Source: Microbacterium sp. LWH11-1.2 (lineage in GTDB: Bacteria; Actinomycetota; Actinomycetes; Actinomycetales; Microbacteriaceae). Taken from it: DNA of 64,000 nt. Positions 41,389 to 49,200 of the stretch are shown here, piece by piece. The stretch lies in the NCBI RefSeq assembly GCF_038397745.1, contig NZ_CP151636.1, positions 1,922,001 to 1,986,000 on the forward strand. The letters run 5' to 3'. Both the position numbers and the translations under genes were made by a program. Position 1 is the first letter of the stretch; each line of letters opens with the position of its first letter. Below the pieces are notes generated by a model. That model ran no database searches, was not told the origin of the DNA, and was given only the letters and a program-made list of their open reading frames with translations.

Positions 41389-41502
41389 GATTCGATCCTG
41401 ACGGTGGAGACTCCCTCCCTGCCATGGGGTGAACCCCTGAGCGACCCCTGATTCTGGTCGGGGGACGCCCCGGATGACCGGCCCGGATGATTGGATGTCG
41501 AC

Positions 41503-42792
41503 ATGTCCTCTTCGGCGCCCGCCTCCGCGCGACCCTCCCGCGTCGCGGCGTCCGAACGCGCGCCCCGACCCGCGCTGACGCGCGACCGCGACTGCCTGGT
41601 CTCCGGTGTGAGCGCCGGTCTCGCCCGTCACCTCGGCGTGCGCGTCTGGATGGTGCGCGCGCTCTTCCTCGCTCTCGCGGTGTGCGGCGGCGCGGGCATC
41701 CTCCTCTACGCCTGGTGCTGGACGTTCGCGCCGTGGGCGGAGGGCGAGGAATCGCCGTCGAGACGGATGCCTGTGGCCTGGCTGCTGCTCGCGCCGGCGG
41801 TCGTGGGCACGCTCATCGTCGTGTTCTGGCAGGCCCGCGGCGGCGGGATCGACGGAGCCGTCCCCTCGGACGCCGCCGCCGTCGTCGTGTTCGCCACCGT
41901 GGCCCTCGCGACCGGCGCAGGTCTCTGGGCGACCCTGATCGACCGGACCGACACGGCCCGCGGTCCGCGGCACACGATGACGCTGCGGATCCTCTCGGCC
42001 CTGCTCCTCGCGCTGCTGTTCGGCCTGCTCCTCACGAGCCCTGTGGGCAGCAGTGGGGTCGCGCTCGTGCTGATCCCGCTCGCCGGACTCCTCGCCGTCA
42101 TCTCGTCGACGCTGATCCCGCGCTGGCGCGAGCTCGCGGGGGAGCGGGTCCGACGCATCCGCGAGGAGCAACGCAGCGAGATGGCCGCGCATCTGCACGA
42201 CTCCGTGCTGCAGACCCTCGCGCTGATCCAGAACAGGGCCGGCGCGTCGAGCGAGGCGGCGCGTCTGGCGAGAGCGCAGGAGCGCGAGCTGCGCGCCTGG
42301 CTGTACGACGGCGACGCCCCCGCCGACAGCGACCTGGCGACCGACCTGCGCGACTACGCCGGGGGACTGGAGCTCGACTACCCGGTGCGGATCGACGTGG
42401 TGTCGGCCGGGTTGTCCACGGAGCGCGCGAGCGGCGAGCTCGCCGCCGCGGCACGCGAGGCGATGCTGAACGCCGCGCGGCATGCCGAGGGCGAGATCTC
42501 GGTGTACATCGAGGGCAGCGCGACCGGCGTGGACGTGTTCGTCCGCGATCGGGGCACTGGATTCCGGCTCGACGACGTGCCGAGCGACCGGCTGGGTGTG
42601 CGCGAGTCGATCATCGGGCGCATGCGGCGCGCCGGCGGCTCCGGCACCCTGCGCAGCGACGAGAACGGCACCGAGGTGCATCTGCGCATCACGACGGCGC
42701 CGCGCGGCGCAGCGGCCCCGTACCCGGCGGGCCCGCCGCAGGACGAGCCGACGGCGCAGAGTCGCCGCGAAGAGGAGGGCGACCGTGGCTGA
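41503..42792 (+). CDS. PspC-domain sensor histidine kinase (HisKA_3 type)
   Basis: A 429-residue kinase. Residues 25-80 are a PspC domain (RDCLVSGVSAGLARHLGVRVWMVRALF), followed by about five helices and then the DHp motif AAHLHDSVLQTLALIQ with phospho-His 232. N box AREAMLNAARHA, G boxes VRDRGTGF and GVRESIIGRM. ATG at 41503 is preferred over a TTG four codons earlier. The PspC domain fused directly to the kinase marks an actinobacterial class of envelope-stress two-component systems. It overlaps the regulator gene by 8 bp. Confidence 0.9.
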   Translation: MSSSAPASARPSRVAASERAPRPALTRDRDCLVSGVSAGLARHLGVRVWMVRALFLALAVCGGAGILLYAWCWTFAPWAEGEESPSRRMPVAWLLLAPAVVGTLIVVFWQARGGGIDGAVPSDAAAVVVFATVALATGAGLWATLIDRTDTARGPRHTMTLRILSALLLALLFGLLLTSPVGSSGVALVLIPLAGLLAVISSTLIPRWRELAGERVRRIREEQRSEMAAHLHDSVLQTLALIQNRAGASSEAARLARAQERELRAWLYDGDAPADSDLATDLRDYAGGLELDYPVRIDVVSAGLSTERASGELAAAAREAMLNAARHAEGEISVYIEGSATGVDVFVRDRGTGFRLDDVPSDRLGVRESIIGRMRRAGGSGTLRSDENGTEVHLRITTAPRGAAAPYPAGPPQDEPTAQSRREEEGDRG

Positions 42793-43444
42793 CAGCATCC
42801 GGATCGTGATCGTCGACGACCATTCGATCTTCCGCTCCGGCCTCCGCGCCGATCTCGACGCGACCGTCGACGTGGTCGGGGAGGCCGCCGACGTGCCGTC
42901 GGCGATCGCGGTGATCCGCGAGACGCAGCCCGACGTCGTGCTGCTCGACGTGCATATGCCCGGCGGAGGCGGCGACGACTCCACGGGCGGGGAGTCCGTC
43001 ATCCGGGGGTCGATGCCGGTGGCGTCCCGGTTCCTCGCGCTGAGCGTGTCGGATGCCGCCGCCGACGTGGTGCGGGTGATCCGGGCCGGGGCCCGCGGAT
43101 ACATCACCAAGGGGTCGTCCGGTGCCGAGGTGAGCCGCGCCGTGCACGCCGTGGCCGGCGGCGATGCGGTGTTCTCGCCGAGGCTCGCGGGTTTCGTCCT
43201 CGACGCCTTCGGCGCGGTCGCCGGAGAGATCGCCACCGCGACCGACGAGCTCGACCGCCTCTCGGCGCGCGAGCAGGAGGTCATGCGGCTGATCGCTCGC
43301 GGCTACGCCTACAAGGAGGTCGCCTCGGAGCTCTTCATCTCGATCAAGACGGTCGAGACCCACGTGTCGTCGGTGCTGCGCAAGCTGCAGCTCTCGTCAC
43401 GGCACGAGCTCACCGTGTGGGCGTCGGAGCGTCGCCTGCTCTGA
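42785..43444 (+). CDS. LuxR-type response regulator of the PspC system
   Basis: A 219-residue regulator. GTG start inside the kinase gene's end; receiver DDH at 11-13, phospho-Asp 55 (VVLLDVHMP), and LuxR helix-turn-helix at 155-215 (LSAREQEVMRLIARGYAYKEVASELFISIKTVETH). Coupled to the PspC kinase and probably controls the divergent PspC operon. Confidence 0.92.
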   Translation: MADSIRIVIVDDHSIFRSGLRADLDATVDVVGEAADVPSAIAVIRETQPDVVLLDVHMPGGGGDDSTGGESVIRGSMPVASRFLALSVSDAAADVVRVIRAGARGYITKGSSGAEVSRAVHAVAGGDAVFSPRLAGFVLDAFGAVAGEIATATDELDRLSAREQEVMRLIARGYAYKEVASELFISIKTVETHVSSVLRKLQLSSRHELTVWASERRLL

Positions 43445-43467
43445 GGGTCGGCGATGCCTCCGCGCGT

Positions 43468-43875
43468 TCAGGCGGCGAGCCAGAGGCCCTTCGACGTCGT
43501 GGCGACGGTGAGTCCGGCGGCGACCGTCTCGTCGTCGCCGATGCGTGCGCCGCGGACGATGCGCGCTCCGGGTCCGACCTCGGTGCGGACACCGACGTAC
43601 GCGTTGTCGCCGACGGCGGCACCCTGACCGATGTGCGCGTGCGCCTCGATGTGCGCACCCTCGCCGATCACGGCATCCGGTTCGATCCACGCGCCGCGAG
43701 CGATGGTCGCTCCGGCGCCGATGCGCGCGCCCGGTTCGATGTACGCGCCGGCTTCGACGTGCGCCTTCGGGTGCACCTTGGCTCCATGCGCGACGAGACC
43801 GCGACCGTTGGCGTGCTTGCGGTACCGCAGCGTCGCTCCCTGGTCGTTCTCGATGTCGACGTAGTTCTTGCCCAC
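43468..43875 (-). CDS. Hexapeptide-repeat (left-handed beta-helix) protein
   Basis: A 135-residue protein. From residue 30 on, six-residue turns repeat (AHGAKVHPKAHVEAGAYIEPGARIGAG...), which predicts a left-handed parallel beta helix of about five turns. It lacks an acyltransferase catalytic His in a clear context, so it may be a sugar acyltransferase-like or gamma-carbonic anhydrase-like scaffold. The GTG start has a strong GGGAGGA ribosome binding site. The upstream open frame (MNPRVLWLLIYPGKLRNTGG) is less likely coding. Confidence 0.8.
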   Translation of the reverse strand: MGKNYVDIENDQGATLRYRKHANGRGLVAHGAKVHPKAHVEAGAYIEPGARIGAGATIARGAWIEPDAVIGEGAHIEAHAHIGQGAAVGDNAYVGVRTEVGPGARIVRGARIGDDETVAAGLTVATTSKGLWLAA

Positions 43876-43979
43876 GATTCCTCCCGTGTTCCGGAGTTTC
43901 CCCGGATATATCAACAACCACAGGACGCGCGGATTCATTCCCGCGGATGGATGTGTGTCGGCGGGGTCGGAGAACCGCG

Positions 43980-44753
43980 TCAGCGCTGGCAGAACGGGCA
44001 CCAGAACGTGATGCGCTCCCGGGGCGGATCGGCGCCGAGCTCGCCGCGCAGGACCTTCGTTCCGCAGCGTCGGCAGGGGCGGCCGGACCGTCCGTACACC
44101 CACGCGGCCTGGCCGGGCCGGTCGATGCCGGTGAACGTGCGGGAGGGGCGATCGCGATTGGCGCGGATGGTGCGGACGCCGAGCGAGAGGAGGGCGGCGA
44201 CGTCGACCTCCGGTGTCGGGGTCGTCGGAAGGATTCCTCGCAGGAACAGGAGTTCCGCCGCGTACTCGTTCCCGAACCCCGCGACGTTGCGCTGGTCGAG
44301 GAGGGCGACGTGGATGCTGCGCGTGTCAGCGCCCAGGCGGCGGACGGCCTCGGCCATGTCCCAGTCGTCGGCGAGCGGATCGGGTCCCAGATATCCGACG
44401 AGCTCAGCCTCGTCGCGGGTCGGCACGACCTCGATCTCGGCGATGTCCACGCCGACGGCTTCGCGTTCGGCCGTCCCGACGATGGCCCTCACCTTGAACG
44501 CCGGATGACGCCACTTCTCGCCCGGACGGTAGACGAACCAGGCGCCGTCCATGCGCAGATGGGAATGGAGCGTGCTGTCGCCGATGCGGAGCAGCAGATG
44601 CTTGCCGCGCGAGGCCGCGCCATGGACCGGCTGACCGGTGAGGTCGAGGGTCGCGAAGCGCGGCACCCGGAGGTCGAAGCGCGTGACCTCGCCCCCGGCC
44701 AGCGCGTCGTCGAGGCGCCGCGCCGTGCGGAAGACGGTGTCGCCCTCGGGCAT
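43980..44753 (-). CDS. nei: Endonuclease VIII-like DNA glycosylase/AP lyase (Nei family)
   Basis: A 257-residue repair enzyme. The mature N-terminus MPEGDTVFRTA gives the catalytic Pro2 and Glu3; H2TH domain at about 130-200 (VALLDQRNVAGFGNEYAAELLF); C-terminal zinc finger with C-x2-C pairs (PCRRCGTK and WCPFCQR). It removes oxidised pyrimidines and nicks the strand. The ATG is joined to the stop of the EI24-like gene (TGATG), so both are cotranslated. Confidence 0.93.
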   Translation of the reverse strand: MPEGDTVFRTARRLDDALAGGEVTRFDLRVPRFATLDLTGQPVHGAASRGKHLLLRIGDSTLHSHLRMDGAWFVYRPGEKWRHPAFKVRAIVGTAEREAVGVDIAEIEVVPTRDEAELVGYLGPDPLADDWDMAEAVRRLGADTRSIHVALLDQRNVAGFGNEYAAELLFLRGILPTTPTPEVDVAALLSLGVRTIRANRDRPSRTFTGIDRPGQAAWVYGRSGRPCRRCGTKVLRGELGADPPRERITFWCPFCQR

Positions 44754-45655
44754 CAGGAGGCTCCGGGCGTGTTCGGGAGCGCATGGGTGCCTGAGCCCGG
44801 GACCTGGGGCCCTGAGCCCTCGACCTGGGTCCCTGAGCCCGCGACCTGGGTCCCTGACCCCGCGACCTGGGGCCCTGAGCCCGGGACCTGGGGCCCCGAG
44901 CTTGTCGAATGGCCCGAGGGAAGGGCGGTCCGGGCGAGCATGTCGCGCGCGAGCATCGTGCTCCCGGCGACGGCCACCGGCATCACGACGACGGCACCGC
45001 CGGGGATGAGGAAGCAGAGCTGGGTGGCGACGCCGAACCCGAGCACCCGGGCACGGCTCCCCGAGAACAGGGTCGCGCGATCGGCGGGGGAGAGGTCGCG
45101 GGCATCGAAGGCGCGGCCGGTGAGCTCGCGCGCGAGAAGCCGCCCGGTGAGGACCACACCGGCCACCGGGCCCAGGAATCCGCCGACGGCAGGGATGAGG
45201 CCGATGAGCAGCACGAGGATCGCGATCAGGATGCCGAGCACCACCAGCCGCAGACCTTCCGCCACGGTGGTCCAGAAGCCCCCGCCGTCCTCCGGCGGGG
45301 CATCGCCGAGCTCGACCTCGACCGCGTGCCAGATGCGCTGATAGAACGGGTCGCCGATCGTCAGGGTCAGCGCGGTGAACACGGCGCTGGACAGCGCGAG
45401 CGCCGCGACGACGACCACGAACCCGACCGCACCGCGGACCAGGCCCTTCCACGGCGCCGGCCATTCCTCGGCGAAGGGCGTGATCCAGGCCGCGATCGAG
45501 GTCATGTTGAGGGCCAGGGGGATCAGCACCGCTCCCAGGACGACGATCGTGATGATCGCGGGGATCAGACCGAGGTTCATCAGTCCCGGGCGCGTGCGCC
45601 ACAGGCCGAACCCGCGGAGCAGGGTGCGGATGCCGGCGGCGAACTCTCGGATCAT
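44753..45655 (-). CDS. EI24-domain membrane protein with repeat-encoded C-terminal tail
   Basis: A 300-residue membrane protein with about six hydrophobic segments (EI24/CysZ-like: GIRTLLRGFGLWRTRPGLMNLGLIPAII; YQRIWHAVEVELG). In CysZ the fold carries sulfate, but actinobacterial EI24 proteins are uncharacterised. The last 50 residues (STSSGPQVPGSGPQVAGSGTQ...) are translated from an array of the same short repeat found in phnE, here in the opposite orientation, in frame. The domain proper ends near residue 245; the tail is an accretion. Confidence 0.85.
   Translation of the reverse strand: MIREFAAGIRTLLRGFGLWRTRPGLMNLGLIPAIITIVVLGAVLIPLALNMTSIAAWITPFAEEWPAPWKGLVRGAVGFVVVVAALALSSAVFTALTLTIGDPFYQRIWHAVEVELGDAPPEDGGGFWTTVAEGLRLVVLGILIAILVLLIGLIPAVGGFLGPVAGVVLTGRLLARELTGRAFDARDLSPADRATLFSGSRARVLGFGVATQLCFLIPGGAVVVMPVAVAGSTMLARDMLARTALPSGHSTSSGPQVPGSGPQVAGSGTQVAGSGTQVEGSGPQVPGSGTHALPNTPGAS
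44785..44912 (-). repeat. Tandem 21-bp array of the repeat at the 3' end of the EI24 gene
   Basis: Five units of 21 bp start at 44785, 44806, 44827, 44848 and 44869 (GGGTCCCTGAGCCCGCGACCT and variants), followed by one longer copy (44890-44912, CCCCGAGCTTGTCGAATGG). The period is seven codons. The architecture is the mirror image of the phnE array but with a different linker sequence, so expansion occurred separately. Confidence 0.9.
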
Positions 45656-45670
45656 GGCTCTCAGCGTAGG

Positions 45671-45937
45671 TCAGTAGTGGTAGCGGGCTTGCAGGATCGT
45701 GACGTGGTGATCCGTCGCGGTGTAGACGAGGCGGTTCGTCTCGTCTACACGCCGCGACCAGGCCCCTGCCAGGACGTGCTTCAGCGGCTCGGGCTTGCCG
45801 ACTCCGTCGAACGGATCGTCTCGGAGCACGTCCGCGATGAGCATGTTGATGCGCTTGAGAGAGCGTCGATCCTGCGTCTGCCAGTAGACGTAGTCCTCCC
45901 GGCCCTCGGCGGTCCAGACGAGGAGTCGCTGACTCAT
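45671..45937 (-). CDS. yoeB: Txe/YoeB-family mRNA-interferase toxin
   Basis: An 88-residue RelE-superfamily toxin: LLVWTAEGREDYVYWQTQDRRSLKRINMLIADV, GKPEPLKHVLAGAWSRRVDETNRLVYTA and terminal ILQARYHY, where the final His-Tyr is catalytic in YoeB. It cleaves mRNA in the ribosomal A site. The ATG overlaps the antitoxin stop by 4 bp. Confidence 0.93.
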   Translation of the reverse strand: MSQRLLVWTAEGREDYVYWQTQDRRSLKRINMLIADVLRDDPFDGVGKPEPLKHVLAGAWSRRVDETNRLVYTATDHHVTILQARYHY

Positions 45938-46182
45938 GCCTCGGAAAGTTCGTGCTCCGCGACGTCGCCCGCCCGGGCGGCCGCGAGGGCGGACAGGAGG
46001 CGGTTCGCATTCGCGGGGGACCGGAGGAGGTGCGTGGTCTCGATGAGCGAGTCGTACTCGGCCTTCGACATGAGGACGGCAGAGCCCCGGCGCGACGTGA
46101 TCTCCACCTCGGAGTGATCGAGGTTCACGCGCTCGATGAGCCCGAAGAGGTCTCGTCGTGCTTCGCTGGTGGTGATGGCCAT
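45934..46182 (-). CDS. yefM: YefM-family antitoxin
   Basis: An 82-residue Phd/YefM antitoxin (MAITTSEARRDLFGLIERVN, then SEVEITSRRGSAVLMSKAEYDSL). The ATG at 46182 has GAAGGG 8 nt upstream; an earlier in-frame ATG lies in the operator. Order is antitoxin then toxin. It neutralises YoeB and autoregulates through the perfect palindrome just upstream. Confidence 0.92.
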   Translation of the reverse strand: MAITTSEARRDLFGLIERVNLDHSEVEITSRRGSAVLMSKAEYDSLIETTHLLRSPANANRLLSALAAARAGDVAEHELSEA

Positions 46183-46196
46183 ATCGGTCCCTTCTC

Positions 46197-46212
46197 GTAC
46201 CATATATGGTAC
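46197..46212. promoter_or_regulatory. Perfect 16-bp palindrome before yefM
   Basis: GTACCATATATGGTAC is a perfect palindrome 15 bp upstream of the antitoxin start. It fits a YefM dimer site and overlaps the likely -10/start region. Confidence 0.75.
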
Positions 46213-46223
46213 CACTCCAACGT

Positions 46224-49200
46224 TCAGACGGCCTTGCGAAGGGTGTAGCCGCGAGGCGTCGCCACGAAGCCGGCCTCCTGCAGGGCGAGGGCGAGCTCGG
46301 TCCCGTAGACGCCCTCGCCGTCGATCTTCTCCACGGTGAGCGTGTCGAGCCGGCGGGCCCGCGCCGTCGCCGCGAGGTCGGACGCCGCCGCGCGCAGCAC
46401 GGCGCCGTCGTCGCTGAACGAGAGCACGGTGCGGCCGCCGCGCTCGAGGTAGAGCACGAGCGCTCCGTCGACGAGGACGACGAGACCGCCGGCCTTGCGC
46501 CCGGGGCGATGCGACACCTCGTCGCGCTTGGGCCACCCGAGCGCGGCGCCGTACGGGTTGGCCGGGTCGGTCGCAGCCAGGGTCACGGCGGCGCGCGGAG
46601 GCGGATCGGCGAGCCCGGCGTAGGTGCGCAGTCGATCGACCGTGGCGGATGCCGCGAACTGCGCCGCGCCCAGCCGCTCGATCACATAGCCGCGACGGCA
46701 GTGCCCGGCCTCCTCGAAGCCCGCGAGCACGCGGTACGCCTGGGCGAATCCGCCGGGAACACCCTCGGATTGCACGGCGCCCCGCGTGACGACGCCGTAG
46801 CGGTCGAGGAGCAGTCCTGCGGTGACGGTCGCGCGACGGGCGGCATCCGTCTCGATCGTGGGCAGCACCGACCAGCGTCCGCCGATCGATGCGGGCCGCG
46901 GGGCGGTGCGGGTGAGCGACATGCCCCGGTACGTGCGGGCCCGGGGGGCGCGGCGGGTGACCTTATGCGCCTGCGAACCGCCGGCGAGCAGGGAGCGGAT
47001 CGGTGCGAAGGTGTCGTTCGTGACGTGCCCCGACCAGGTGAGGTTCCACAGGGCCTCGAGCACGGACTGCTCGTTCTCGGCGGAGGCCATCTCCTTCAAC
47101 TGGCTCGCGAAGTACGCGCCGCCCGCCTGGAGCGCGGCGAGGACGCGTGCCTCCAGCGAATCGGTCGCGATCTCGGCGTCGGGCTCCGGGAGCGTGAACG
47201 GCGCGAGATCAGCCGGGTGCAGAGAGACCCAGCCATCGCGACCGGGCAGCGTGCCGTGGCCCGACCAGATCACCTCGCCGGCCGTCGTCAGCTCGTCGAG
47301 CATGGTGGGGGAGTAGTCGCGGACGCGCGACGGGAGCACCAGGGACTCCCAGGCGCTCGCCGGGATCGGGACGCCGGCGAACTGCTCGATCACAGTGAGC
47401 ACCCCGTCGAGGCCCTCGAGCGGACGCCCCAGGTGCTGCCAGTCAGGCAGGAAGCGCGCGTACGCCTCGGGGGAGACCGGCTCGACTGATCCGCGGATCG
47501 CCGCGAGCGACCGCATGCGCAGGCGCCGCAGCACCTCGGTGTCGCACCACTCGATGTCGGACCCGGAACCGGCGGCCTCGGGAAGGAAGTACCCGCTCGT
47601 GAGCCGACCGGCGTTCTCGAGACGCTGGAGGGTGTGTCGGGCGACGGCCGCGCCGATGCCGAAGCGGGTGGCGACGGCATCCGTCGTGAAAGGTCCGTGG
47701 GTGCGGGCATGCCGGGCGACGAGGTCGCCGAGCGGATCGGCGAGCGGCTCGAGGAAGGCGACCGGGATGCCGGTGGGAAGCGCGGCGCCGAGCGCGTCGC
47801 GGAGGCGCCCGGCGTCTTCGATCGCCGCGACACGGCTCACTCCGCCGATCGTCACGGGAATCGCGCGGCGGGTGGTGATCAGCTCATCGAGAAGAGCGGA
47901 TGCCGAGGAGCTGACCGTCTCCGGATCGAGGCGCGCGGCGACCTCGTCGGCATCGAGCGGGCCGAGCATGCGCAGCAGATCGGCGATGCCCTCGAGGCCG
48001 CGGGCGCGCCGCTCCGGGTCGAGCCGCTGAGCCTCGCGCTCGAACTGCGCGATGACGTCGGGGTCGAGGAGCTCGCGCAGCTCGACCGTGCCGAGCAGCT
48101 CGCCCAGCAGAGCCGGGTCGACCGAGAGCGCGGCGGCGCGGCGTTCGGCGAGCGGCGAGTCGCCCTCGTACATGAAGGCGCCGACGTACCCGAACAGCAG
48201 GTCGCGGGCATACGGCGAGGGCTGGCCGGGCTGCGTCTCGACCAGGCGGATGCGGCGGTCGGCGATCGAGGTCGCGAGTCTGCGCAGCGACGGGAGGTCG
48301 TACACGTCTTGCAGCACCTCGCGGAGCGTCTCGAGGATGACCGGGAACGTGGGATGACGCCGGGCGACCTCGAGCAGCTGCGCCGAGCGCTGGCGCTGCT
48401 GCCAGAGCGGACTGCGGCGGTTCGGGTTCGTGCGGGGCATGAGCAGGGCGCGTGCCGCGCACTCGCGGAAGCGCGAGGCGAACAGCGCGGAACCGCCGAC
48501 CTCCTGCGTGACGAGGACCTCGAGCTCGTCGGGGTCGAACACGAACAGCTCGGCGCCCGGCGGCTCGGCCTCGGCGTCCGGGATGCGCACGATGATGCCG
48601 TCGTCGCTCGCGACCGCCGAACCCTCGACGCCGAGGCGCTCGCGCATGCGGGCGTTGATCGCCAGAGCCCAGGGCGCGTGCACCTTCATGCCGTACGGCG
48701 AGTGCAGGATCACACGCCAGTCGCCGACCTCGTCGTGCCCGCGCTCGACCGTGAGGGTGCGATCGGTCGGCAGGGTGCCGGTGGCCTCTCGCTGTTCGGT
48801 GAGGTGGGCCATGAGGTTGGTGCGCGCCTGCTCGTCGAGGCCCGCCTCGATGAGACGCTGCGCCGCCTTCTCGGGGGTCGCCGCCGCGACCTCGCGGGAG
48901 AACTTGCCCAGGGCCTCGCCGAGCTCGAACGGGCGCCCGATGCCGTCGCCGTGCCAGAACGGCACCTTGCCGGGCTGCCCGTAGGCCGGGATCACGTTGA
49001 CGCGGTCGTGCGTGATCTCGGCGATCCGCCAGCTGGTGGTGCCGAGCGTGAAGACGTCGCCGACCCGCGACTCGTAGACCATCTCCTCGTCGAGCTCGCC
49101 GACGCGGCGGCCGGCGCCCTCGCCCGCGACGAAGACGCCGAAGAGCCCGCGGTCGGGGATCGTGCCGCCGCTGGTCACCGCGATCCGCTGCGCGCCCGGA

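Noticed and set aside
41389..43284. Minus-strand open frame continuing upstream of the PspC-domain gene (total 1153 codons)
   Set aside because: It runs opposite to the clear kinase and regulator genes with low-complexity text. The real gene starts at 41388.
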